DNA of 64,000 nt from Calditrichia bacterium. GTDB taxonomy: Bacteria > Calditrichota > Calditrichia > RBG-13-44-9 > J075. Below are positions 34,604 to 42,149 of the stretch, piece after piece. Position numbers and translations under genes: made by a program. Within the stretch, counting starts at the first letter, position 1, and every line of letters starts with the position of its first letter. Below the pieces are notes generated by a model. That model had not been told where the DNA came from and made no database searches. It saw only the letters and a program-made list of their open reading frames with translations. The stretch is from assembly GCA_020635015.1 (NCBI GenBank), contig JACKAP010000001.1:496001-560000 (forward strand), read 5' to 3'.

Positions 34604-35439
34604 ACTATCAATACCTGCGCTATCTCGCCCGCACCGGGATCACCTATCTGCACCCTCACCGACGGGAGGCCACCGAGCTATTGATCGCTCAACTCGATCT
34701 CCGCCCGGGCGAGCAAGTGCTGGAGATCGGCTGCGGGAGCGGAGCAACCCTGGTGGAGATCGCCCTGCGCTACCCGGTGCAGCTGCGGGGGATCGACCTG
34801 CTGGAAGAGATGCTGGCGGTGGCCCGGCGGCGAGTAAGACTCTGCGGCTTGACCGGACGGATACAGTTGCAGCAGGGGCGGGAAAACATTCCGCTGCCCT
34901 TTGCGGACGCATCATTCGACAAAGTCTATTGCGAGTCGGTGCTGGGCATCCAGGATGCCGCTTCCGCGCAACTCATGCTGGGAGAAATTTACCGGGTACT
35001 GAAACCGGGAGGGCGTTTTGTCACCAACGAAGCGATCTGGAAAACCGGGATTCCTGAGGACCGGATCGCCACGATCAATCGCGCCGGATTGTCGAATTTT
35101 GGCTTGCGCCAGGCGTCGGAGGAGCCCTGGACGCTGCCCAACTGGCTGGCGTTGTTCCGGACACATGGCTTTACAGCCATTGCCTGTCCGCTGCTGGCAG
35201 ATCTACCGAGAACTTCCGGCACACTGCCGGTCCGGCCGCAGCCGGGAAAACGCTGGCGTTCTGAAGCCCTCACCCGCATGCTGCAGTTGAAGTCGCTGCT
35301 CCATCCCGGCCTGCTCCGGGAGCGCCGGCGCTACCGGCAATTGCTTCATCAACATCGCGGAGACGGTCAATTTGTCGAAGCCCGCCTGTTCACGCTGCTC
35401 AAGACCCGTAAGGTTTTCGATGAAGCTGCGCTGCCCTGA
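34600..35439 (+). CDS. Class I SAM-dependent methyltransferase
   Basis: A 279-residue UbiE/Methyltransf_11-type enzyme. Motif I: V-L-E-I-G-C-G-S-G-A-T (about 43-53); the acidic residue of motif II in G-I-D-L-L-E; motif post-I in P-L-P-F-A-D-A-S-F-D; then LKPGGRFVTNEA. The C-terminal 80 residues (SEALTRMLQLKSLLHP) are Arg/Leu-rich and may bind the acceptor. It overlaps the upstream glycosyltransferase by 4 nt and the downstream gene by 20 nt. AGGAG precedes the ATG by 8 nt. Acceptor unknown; genomic context suggests a sugar or lipid. Confidence 0.88.
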   Translation: MNYQYLRYLARTGITYLHPHRREATELLIAQLDLRPGEQVLEIGCGSGATLVEIALRYPVQLRGIDLLEEMLAVARRRVRLCGLTGRIQLQQGRENIPLPFADASFDKVYCESVLGIQDAASAQLMLGEIYRVLKPGGRFVTNEAIWKTGIPEDRIATINRAGLSNFGLRQASEEPWTLPNWLALFRTHGFTAIACPLLADLPRTSGTLPVRPQPGKRWRSEALTRMLQLKSLLHPGLLRERRRYRQLLHQHRGDGQFVEARLFTLLKTRKVFDEAALP

Positions 35440-36274
35440 GTGCCGGGAACCCCTGACGCCCGGCGATTGGCACTGCCCCAACCGGCACCGATTTTTCGAA
35501 GATGAGGGGGTGCTGATCCTGCTCCGGGAGGATTTTCGAGCGCATCTCGAGGTTTTTTTAAAAAACTTCAGCCGGGTGCGCCGGGAAATGCACGGCAGCA
35601 CCCTTGCGCCGGAAGATTATCCTCTGCTGCCTTATGGCAAGGCGGTCGCCGACAATCCGGAATGGCGGGTGCGGCAGCTTGATCTGGAAATTGCCCTGCC
35701 ACTGATCGAGCGGCGCGACGGTCCGCTGACCATCCTGGAATTGGGGGCCTACAACGGCTGGCTGACCCACCACCTCGCCGCCCGCGGGCACGAGGTTACC
35801 GTGATCGACTATTTTCTGGACGATCTCGACGGCTTGAAGACCCGGCGCTTCTACCGCGAAAAATGGCGTTCCATCCAGATGGATATTCGCAATACCGGCC
35901 TGTTCGCCGCCCGCTTCGATCTCATCATTTTCAACCGCTGCCTGCAGTTCTTCGAGAATCCCCTGGGGTATTTCGACCAGTTGGCAGGCATGCTGAATCC
36001 CGGCGGCATGATTCTCCTGCTCGGTATGCAAATGTTCAAGGATCCCCGGCTTAAACTGGCCGCCATGGCCCGGCAGCAGGCTGCTTTCCGCGAACAGCAT
36101 CATTTCGATAACTTCCTGGTGCCGCTCAAGGGATATCTGGATTTCGAGGACCGGGCCGGGCTGCGCCGCCGCGGGGTACGGTTGATCCCCTACGCCCGGC
36201 TGGCAGCCGCCAATCTGCGGTCGCTTCTGCAGCCGACACTGCCCCGGCATTATTATGGGGTTTACCAGACTTGA
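35420..36274 (+). CDS. Methyltransferase with N-terminal zinc ribbon
   Basis: A 284-residue protein. Four Cys/His at the start (C5-P-E-C8 and C20-P-N-R-H24) form a Trm112-like zinc knuckle. A class I methyltransferase core follows (LTILELGAYNGWLTHHLAARGHEVTVIDYF; FDLIIFNRCLQFFENP; LNPGGMILLLG). The SAM motif is unusual (E-L-G-A-Y-N-G in place of E-x-G-x-G-x-G), typical of the divergent methyltransferases in polysaccharide clusters. The start inside the previous gene (TAAGG 7 nt upstream) indicates coupled translation. It is the last gene of the glycosyltransferase unit; a large repeat block follows. Confidence 0.82.
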   Translation: MKLRCPECREPLTPGDWHCPNRHRFFEDEGVLILLREDFRAHLEVFLKNFSRVRREMHGSTLAPEDYPLLPYGKAVADNPEWRVRQLDLEIALPLIERRDGPLTILELGAYNGWLTHHLAARGHEVTVIDYFLDDLDGLKTRRFYREKWRSIQMDIRNTGLFAARFDLIIFNRCLQFFENPLGYFDQLAGMLNPGGMILLLGMQMFKDPRLKLAAMARQQAAFREQHHFDNFLVPLKGYLDFEDRAGLRRRGVRLIPYARLAAANLRSLLQPTLPRHYYGVYQT

Positions 36275-36921
36275 TGTTGGAAAAAAATGTTCGGAAGGAT
36301 ATATTGGGTGAAGTTAATGGGTTGAAGTAAAATATCACATTTTGTCGCTATGGCGGCTGTTACATCCCCTTCTTTCCCCCTTCGAAGGGGGAGAAAGGGG
36401 GATGTAAGCCCTGCTTTCCCCCTTCGAAGCTCATGATATCCCACATCTTTTTGATCTCGGGCTGGGGGATGACAAAGCCGACGCTTACATTCCCAGCCGT
36501 TACGACAGCGGGATTGAAGGCCAGTATTATTAGCCCGTAGGGCGTCCCACGTCAGCACCGGCAGCAGGCCGGTGCTGATGGTCATTTTAAAGATTTTTGA
36601 GCCCCGGTAGGGGCGGTCCCAAGAGGTGATGGCATTTATGTTCGGCGAAGTCTTTGCAGAGTGGCACGTGCTTGATAGCAGTATTGGGATCGACCCTTTG
36701 ATACGGCGTTGATTTGGGACCGCCCCTGCCGGGGCTCTGATCGGTGGGTGTTTTTTCCCACCGGCCTGGCGGCCGGTGTTGACTTGGGACGCCCCTGCCG
36801 GGGCTAGTTCGGTGGATGTAGGGTATCATGAGCTTCGAAGGGGTAGAAAGGGGGATGTAAGCCCTGCGGCTTTGCGTGAAAATTAGCATAACATAAATCG
36901 CCATCAAGACCAGGAGCACCT
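36275..36921. repeat. Large nested repeat block (four families)
   Basis: A spacer of about 650 bp with no gene. Palindrome CCCCCTTCGAAGGGGG within 36363-36404. Outer arms CCCTTCGAAGCTCATGATAT...CACATC (about 36419-36447) are inverted at about 36814-36843. Inside lie copy 2 of the GGGATTGAAGGCCAGTAT repeat (36511-36595) and the arms GAGCCCCGGTAGGGGCGGTC (36599-36621), inverted at 36715-36737 with a third copy at 36784-36807. The sequence AGGGGGATGTAAGCCCTGC occurs at both ends (36397 and 36850). Confidence 0.8.
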
Positions 36922-37578
36922 TTGAACCCGTATATTTCCCGCTACCGCCACATCATTTGGGACTGGAACGGCACCCTGCTCGATGATGCCTGGCTGTGCC
37001 TCGACATCATGAACGGCATGCTGAATAAGCGCGGCATGTCCCCACTGAGCGCCGCGCGATACCGTGAAATCTTTGATTTTCCGGTGATCGATTATTATCG
37101 GCGGATCGGTTTCGATTTCACCCGGGAGCCCTTCGAAGCCATCAGCACCGAATTCATCACCGAATATAACCGCCGCAAGTTCGAATGCCGCCTGCGGGTG
37201 CACAGCCGGGAGGTGCTGAATCACTTTTCCCGGCAGGGACGGGGCCAGTCGATCCTCTCCGCCAGCCAGCATGCCTTGCTGGAGCGGATCGTACAGCATC
37301 ATGATATTCGCCACTTCTTCAATGAAATCAGCGGCCTAGACGATCACCACGCCGCCGGCAAAACCGCCAACGCCCGGGCGATGATCCGCAATCTGCCGCT
37401 GCCGCCTTCGGAGGTGCTGCTGATCGGCGATACCGTGCACGATGTCGCGGTAGCCGAAGCGATCGGGGTCGACTGCCTGCTGATACCCGGCGGTCATCAG
37501 GACGATCAACGGCTGGAAGCCAGCGGCGCCCGGCGGATCGGCTGTCTGAGTGATCTGCTTCCCGCGGGTGAAAAATGA
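36922..37578 (+). CDS. HAD-superfamily phosphatase (phosphoglycolate-phosphatase-like)
   Basis: A 218-residue HAD hydrolase. Motif I is D14-W-N16-G-T, motif II S-A-S, motif III the Lys in A-A-G-K-T, motif IV I-G-D-T-V-H-D. A helical cap lies between motifs I and II (about 20-95), as in Gph-type enzymes. The second Asp of motif I, usually the general acid, is Asn here; this variant (DWNGT) occurs in part of the family, and its effect on activity is unclear. The start is TTG 36922, with AGGAG about 7 nt upstream. It overlaps the transporter gene by 4 nt (ATGA). Confidence 0.87.
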   Translation: MNPYISRYRHIIWDWNGTLLDDAWLCLDIMNGMLNKRGMSPLSAARYREIFDFPVIDYYRRIGFDFTREPFEAISTEFITEYNRRKFECRLRVHSREVLNHFSRQGRGQSILSASQHALLERIVQHHDIRHFFNEISGLDDHHAAGKTANARAMIRNLPLPPSEVLLIGDTVHDVAVAEAIGVDCLLIPGGHQDDQRLEASGARRIGCLSDLLPAGEK

Positions 37579-38426
37579 CTCCTTTCCACAAAAGCCTTTG
37601 GCAACTGAACATCGCGGTGGTGCTCTTCGGATTTGCCGGATTGTTTGGCAAGTTCCTGGTGCTGCCGGCGCTGATCATCGTGCTGGGTCGTACTGTTTTC
37701 GGGGCGTTGGCGCTGTGGGGCACCCTGCGCCTGCGCCGCCAATCGCTGCGGATTGCCACTTTACGCGGTCGCGCCATGCTGCTGGCGCTCGGCGCCATTC
37801 TGGCGATTCATTGGTTCACATTTTTTCATTCCATTCAGATATCCACGGTGGCGGTCGGTTTGTTGACCTATTCTACCTTCCCCTTATTCGTCACCTTTCT
37901 CGAACCGTGGCTGTTCGGAGAGAAACTGCGCGGGATCGATGTGCTAACCGCGTTGTTCGTTCTCGGCGGGCTGGTGCTGATCATCCCCGATTTCGATTTC
38001 GGTAACAACATTACTCGGGGCGCTTTCTGGGGCACCCTCTCCGGATTGAGCTTCGCTTTTCTGGCGATGCTCAACCGCAAATTTGTGCAGTCGCACCCTC
38101 CCCTGCTGATGGCCTTTTACCAGAACGGATTTGCCGCCCTGGTGCTGCTGCCGTTCGCCTTCTTGATTCCCTGGCATTTGGGAGAGCGGGATCTGCTGCT
38201 GCTGATCGTGCTGGGGGTGCTCTGCACCGCGCTGTCCCATGCGCTCTACATCAGCAGTCTGCGCCGGGTGCGCACCCAGTTGGCCAGCATCATTTCCAGC
38301 CTGGAGCCGGTCTACGGCATCGCCCTGGCGTTCCTGTTCCTGCAGGAAATCCCGAGCCTGCGCACTCTGGCCGGCGGAACGGTGATTCTCGGCACCACCC
38401 TGATCGCCCTGCGCTATCGGGCATGA
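37575..38426 (+). CDS. EamA/DMT-family transporter
   Basis: A 283-residue membrane protein with ten predicted helices in two EamA repeats (about 8-135 and 145-280). The duplication is visible in FGFAGLFGKFLVLPALIIVLGRTVFGALAL versus FWGTLSGLSFAFLAMLNRKF, and in SLEPVYGIALAFLFLQEIPSL near the end of the second repeat, a hallmark of RhaT/YdcZ-like exporters. The substrate (amino acid, sugar or metabolite) cannot be predicted. It is translationally coupled to the HAD phosphatase, suggesting that a phosphorylated compound is hydrolysed and the product moved. Confidence 0.9.
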   Translation: MTPFHKSLWQLNIAVVLFGFAGLFGKFLVLPALIIVLGRTVFGALALWGTLRLRRQSLRIATLRGRAMLLALGAILAIHWFTFFHSIQISTVAVGLLTYSTFPLFVTFLEPWLFGEKLRGIDVLTALFVLGGLVLIIPDFDFGNNITRGAFWGTLSGLSFAFLAMLNRKFVQSHPPLLMAFYQNGFAALVLLPFAFLIPWHLGERDLLLLIVLGVLCTALSHALYISSLRRVRTQLASIISSLEPVYGIALAFLFLQEIPSLRTLAGGTVILGTTLIALRYRA

Positions 38427-38460
38427 GTGCATTGTTTACTAAGTTTTTGATTTTACTGAT

Positions 38461-38523
38461 GATATTGGATGTTGGATATTGGATGTTGGGTGTTTATTCA
38501 TCTAACATCCAACATCCAATATC
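38461..38523. repeat. TTGGATG/TTGGATA heptads forming a hairpin
   Basis: 7-bp units ATTGGAT and GTTGGAT read rightward, then their complements (CATCCAACATCCAATATC) after a short loop. Arms of about 18-20 nt can pair, forming a hairpin after the transporter gene. Same family as the CTGGATG array at 23619. Confidence 0.8.
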
Positions 38524-38569
38524 AGAAGTTGAACAAACTTAATTCTCAATGCACTGAACCCCTCAGGGC

Positions 38570-39022
38570 TTGAACTTCGATTTCCGGGTGATTCATAAAA
38601 AGTTATTTCGTATATTGGAACCGTTAACTAAAAAATGGTCGGCTATGGATTTAAGCACGGAATTTATCGAGATAGACTGGCACGACCTGCCGGTGGATTA
38701 CCTGTGGCTGGATTTTGATGCCAGCAAGATCACCTTGCAATGCAGCGAATTTGACGACGAAGCGGATGAGTATAAGCCCATCAATATCGAACTGGAGGGA
38801 ATCCTGAATTTCAGCATCAGAAATCTCCGTTTCGACAATCCTTCCGGGATCGGGGATTTTTATGATGCGGAAGTGGCCAGCCTGGAATACGAATGGCTGG
38901 CGGAGGCGGAACAGCATCGTCTGGCGTTCGAGATCGTGATGGGGATCAGCGAATCGCCGGCCTTGATCAACGTGCTGGCCAAACAGGCCCGGATCACCCG
39001 GCGCAAGCGGTTGGAGGGGTGA
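38570..39022 (+). CDS. Uncharacterised acidic protein of about 150 residues
   Basis: I do not recognise the family. The reading from TTG 38570 gives 150 residues; an ATG at 38645 would give 125 and begins at a natural strand (MDLSTEFIEIDW). There is no signal peptide or membrane segment. The sequence alternates strands with acidic turns (LWLDFDASKITLQCSEFDDEADEY; FYDAEVASLEYEWLAEAEQHRL) and ends in a short helix and a basic tail (QARITRRKRLEG), suggesting a small soluble alpha/beta protein. Neither start has a clear ribosome binding site. Flanked by repeat arrays on both sides. Confidence 0.5.
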   Translation: MNFDFRVIHKKLFRILEPLTKKWSAMDLSTEFIEIDWHDLPVDYLWLDFDASKITLQCSEFDDEADEYKPINIELEGILNFSIRNLRFDNPSGIGDFYDAEVASLEYEWLAEAEQHRLAFEIVMGISESPALINVLAKQARITRRKRLEG

Positions 39023-39041
39023 GGGGGGCTGGATGTTGGAT

Positions 39042-39188
39042 GTTTTCTCGCTACGCTCGCGATATTTGTTCGCTTCGCTCACGATGTTTGCGCTTCGCGC
39101 GATATTTGCCCTTCGGGCGATGGGTTTTACAAATAGTATCCAGGTGCTGTCATTGCGCGCCGCGTTTTAGGCGGCGCGCAATGACAGC
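39042..39188. repeat. 22-bp cluster and perfect 18-bp hairpin
   Basis: 39029-39041 is a short GGATGTTG run. 39042-39122 holds four or five GATATTTG/GATGTTTG 22-bp units of the family at 12490. 39146-39163 (GCTGTCATTGCGCGCCGC) is perfectly inverted at 39171-39188 around the 7-nt loop GTTTTAG, the strongest simple stem in the window. All lie between the gene ending at 39022 and the porin operon start. Confidence 0.85.
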
Positions 39189-39256
39189 ATCAATTATATT
39201 TCGGAGATTAGTACAGCAAATCTGTCAATAAATTGCGATTCCAATCCGGAGATTTT

Positions 39257-40414
39257 ATGCAATACCTTAGAACTATATTGATCGCGCTTGTCTGTTGCGG
39301 CAGTTTGCTGACTGCCCAACCGGGAGAGTCGCCCCTGCGCACCTTCGGTTATTTTCAGAACCAGTTTGAACATGTAACCGGTCGCGAAGATGGGGTGGGT
39401 CCCTACAATTCTTTCCTGATGCAGCAGCTCAACCTGTTTTTCCAAAAAAATCTGGCGCGGGATTGGTCGGCTTTCGTGAATTTCGAGCTCCTGAACAGTT
39501 ACTCATCCAGCCGCCAGTGGGGAGGCATCAACCTGGAAGAAGCCTGGGTGAAATACCGCAGCAGCAAGCAGTTCAATCTAAAAATCGGCCTGCAAATCCC
39601 GCTGTTCAATAATCTCAACGCTATCAAGAACCGCACCCCGCTGCTCCCTTACATCGTCCGGCCGCTGGTATATGAAAGTTCCTTCAACGAGGATATTCCC
39701 CTGGAAGAATATGTGCCGCAGCAGGCGTTTGTTCAGGTATACGGTTTCATTCCTTCCGGCAAGATCAAGATCGAGCACGCCGTATACCTTGGCAACAGCC
39801 CCAACATCAACAACAACAGCAATTACGGCCAGACCGGCGTCGACACCACTGACAACTTTTTAGTCGGCGGGCGGTTGGGAATTCGCTACGACGAACTCCG
39901 CGCCGGTATTTCCGGCACCTACGAAAAAACCAACTTTTTTGAGACCCTGGGACGCTTCCTCCAGTTGCCGGTTTCCGATTTTCGGGATCTGCCCCGCTAC
40001 CGCCTGGGCAGTGACCTATCATTCCGTTCCCGCAAGCTGTTCCTGGAGGCCGAATATATTGACGTGATGTATGAAGAGGGGCTTGAAGCATACGAACTTG
40101 ATAAAACCTTTTATTACGGAACGATGGGATGGTATTTTTCCGAGCAGTTGCTGGTATACGGCACATATTGGGATATTCATCAGAACGAAGTTATCATTTT
40201 AGACACCGGACAGCTCCGGCTTTATAACTACCGGGAAATTGTCCAGGTAGCCAGCGCGGGCTTCAGTTATAATCTCAACGACCGAATTGCACTGAAAGGT
40301 CAATATGGCTATGTGGACATCCAGTTGGAAATACCGCCCGCTCCCGAATTGAGCAATATCCTGGATCGCTTTGACTATCAGGTATTTACCTGCGCTGTTT
40401 CGATTATTTTTTAA
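39257..40414 (+). CDS. Outer-membrane porin-like beta-barrel, copy 1
   Basis: A 385-residue protein with signal peptide (TILIALVCCGSLLTAQ) and a series of alternating strands ending in aromatic residues, closing with V-S-I-I-F (a C-terminal Phe as in outer-membrane barrels). Shared segments with the gene at 40977 (LNLFFQKN, WSAFVNFE, NLEEAWVKYR, IKNRTPLLPYI, YLGNSPNINNNS, GQTGVDTT) show a duplication. GGAG lies upstream of ATG 39257. First of four co-directional genes (39257-43891); the barrel probably lets the ligand of the small binding protein enter the periplasm. Confidence 0.78.
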   Translation: MQYLRTILIALVCCGSLLTAQPGESPLRTFGYFQNQFEHVTGREDGVGPYNSFLMQQLNLFFQKNLARDWSAFVNFELLNSYSSSRQWGGINLEEAWVKYRSSKQFNLKIGLQIPLFNNLNAIKNRTPLLPYIVRPLVYESSFNEDIPLEEYVPQQAFVQVYGFIPSGKIKIEHAVYLGNSPNINNNSNYGQTGVDTTDNFLVGGRLGIRYDELRAGISGTYEKTNFFETLGRFLQLPVSDFRDLPRYRLGSDLSFRSRKLFLEAEYIDVMYEEGLEAYELDKTFYYGTMGWYFSEQLLVYGTYWDIHQNEVIILDTGQLRLYNYREIVQVASAGFSYNLNDRIALKGQYGYVDIQLEIPPAPELSNILDRFDYQVFTCAVSIIF

Positions 40415-40478
40415 CGGCAGCGGCGACAAAAATTGGATTGTCTTTATCATCATTTCAGTTACAAACCAAGGAAAAATT

Positions 40479-40904
40479 ATGCACAGAACAATTGCGACAA
40501 TCCTGGGTAGTTTCCTCTGGCTCAGCTTCGCTACCGGGCAGGTGGCGGTCATCGCCAATAAATCGGTGCCGGTGGATGAGGTCACCAGCCAGCAATTACT
40601 CGATTTTTATACCGGGGACGTAAAGCTGTGGGAAAACAAAGATCCGGTGATCGTCACCGATCTGAAACCGGAAGGGGAAGTGAAAGCGCTCTTCTACGAA
40701 TTCCTCGGCAAGAGCCCTTCCCGGATGAAGTCGATCTGGCTGAAAAAAATGCTCTCCGGCGAAGGAGACCCACCGGAAGCGCTTAAGTCGGAGAGCGAGG
40801 TGCTGCAGAAGGTAAGTTCCACACCCGGGGCCATCGGATTTGTCAGCGAAGCGAACATTTCCGATGACGTGAAAGTGTTGACGGTTATTCCCCGCAAAGA
40901 TTGA
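40479..40904 (+). CDS. Small PstS-like periplasmic binding protein
   Basis: A 141-residue exported protein (signal peptide TIATILGSFLWLSFATGQ). The mature part (VAVIANKSVPVDEVTSQQLLDFYTGDVKLWENKDPV ... GKSPSRMKSIWLKKMLSGEGDPPEAL ... VSSTPGAIGFVSE) matches the phosphate-ABC-transporter substrate-binding family (PBP-like domain). It is about half the length of true PstS, so only one lobe-like unit is present. No ABC permease or ATPase is nearby. Lying between two porins and upstream of a histidine kinase, it is more likely a ligand sensor or carrier than part of a transporter. AAGGA precedes the ATG by 7 nt. Confidence 0.8.
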   Translation: MHRTIATILGSFLWLSFATGQVAVIANKSVPVDEVTSQQLLDFYTGDVKLWENKDPVIVTDLKPEGEVKALFYEFLGKSPSRMKSIWLKKMLSGEGDPPEALKSESEVLQKVSSTPGAIGFVSEANISDDVKVLTVIPRKD

Positions 40905-40976
40905 TACCTCTATGACGGTTAATGAACGGTAGACCATCGAACAAGATTCGAAGCATTTTACCATCGGAGAAGCACT

Positions 40977-42149
40977 ATGAGACGACACAACCTCCTGAAC
41001 GGGTTATTCATCATATTCCTGGGAAGCGGCTTGCTGGCGCAGGCGGAGGACGATCTGCGGGTATTCGGGTATTTTCAGACCGGCTTCCAGCACGTCTCGT
41101 CCGACGTATCCAAAGATGAAAACACCTTTAATCTACAGCAGCTCAACCTGTTTTTTCAGAAGAACATTTCGACGCATTGGAGCGCCTTTGTTAACTTTGA
41201 GATTCTGAACAATTATTCCTCCAGCCGGCACTGGGGGGCGCTCAACCTGGAAGAGGCCTGGGTCAAATACCGTTATAACAAATCATTTACCCTCAAACTG
41301 GGGTTGTCGGTGCCGACGTTTAACTACCTCAATGAGATCAAAAACCGCACCCCGCTGCTGCCGTACATTATCCGCCCGCTGATTTATGAGACATCTTTCG
41401 GCGAATTCCTGGCGCTGGAAGAATTCGTGCCCGCCCGGGCGTTTGCCCAGGTTTATGGCTTTTGGCCGATTGGAGGGATAAAGCTGGATTATGCCCTCTA
41501 TCTCGGGAACAGCCCAAACATCAACAACAATAGCGAGAAGGGTCAAACCGGGGTGGATACGACCGCAACGTTTCTGGTGGGTGGCCGGGTAGGAATCCGC
41601 TTAGCCGACGGCCAGGCCGGGGTTTCGGCAACTTACGATCGCACCAACATGTTCCAGGATGCACTGGGACATCAGGATCTCTCCATACTGCTGGAAGGTA
41701 GATCGCCCCGCGACTTCGAAGAGCGGCCTCGCTTCCGGCTGGGAGTGGATCTTTCTTATCTTTGGAACAAGTTCTACCTGGAAAGCGAATATGTTTCTGT
41801 GGTCTATGATGATGGATGGGATCAACTGGAAGCGGACCGGCGATTCTATTACTTTACCCTCGGATATCATTTCAGTGACAAGCTGTTCTTGTATGGAGGG
41901 TATTGGGAAACACAGGAGGAATATACGATTGTGGAAGACATTACTGCCGGCATTTTTGGCGATGATATTAAGTTCACAAACGGAGAATTTTATGTCCAGG
42001 TGCCCGTGGCGGGTCTGGCGTACCGCCTGAACGACCGCATCACCCTGAAAGCGCAGTTCGCCCGGCCACGGTTGAAAAGTAATACCTCGCTATTCCTGAT
42101 CAATGACACTGAAAACTTCCATAGCCTGGCAGTATCGGTATTCTTATGA
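40977..42149 (+). CDS. Outer-membrane porin-like beta-barrel, copy 2
   Basis: A 390-residue paralogue of the protein at 39257, with signal peptide (LFIIFLGSGLLAQA) and the same conserved segments; it ends L-A-V-S-V-F-L. The copies differ most in the central and C-terminal strands, which may alter pore selectivity. GGAGAAG precedes ATG 40977. Its stop overlaps the next ATG (ATGA), so barrel and kinase are translated together, a tight link between an outer-membrane protein and a sensor. Confidence 0.78.
   Translation: MRRHNLLNGLFIIFLGSGLLAQAEDDLRVFGYFQTGFQHVSSDVSKDENTFNLQQLNLFFQKNISTHWSAFVNFEILNNYSSSRHWGALNLEEAWVKYRYNKSFTLKLGLSVPTFNYLNEIKNRTPLLPYIIRPLIYETSFGEFLALEEFVPARAFAQVYGFWPIGGIKLDYALYLGNSPNINNNSEKGQTGVDTTATFLVGGRVGIRLADGQAGVSATYDRTNMFQDALGHQDLSILLEGRSPRDFEERPRFRLGVDLSYLWNKFYLESEYVSVVYDDGWDQLEADRRFYYFTLGYHFSDKLFLYGGYWETQEEYTIVEDITAGIFGDDIKFTNGEFYVQVPVAGLAYRLNDRITLKAQFARPRLKSNTSLFLINDTENFHSLAVSVFL

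Noticed and set aside
40479..40904. A complete phosphate ABC transporter locus around the PstS-like gene
   Set aside because: No pstC, pstA or pstB is present and the protein is half-size, so a transporter role is not supported.
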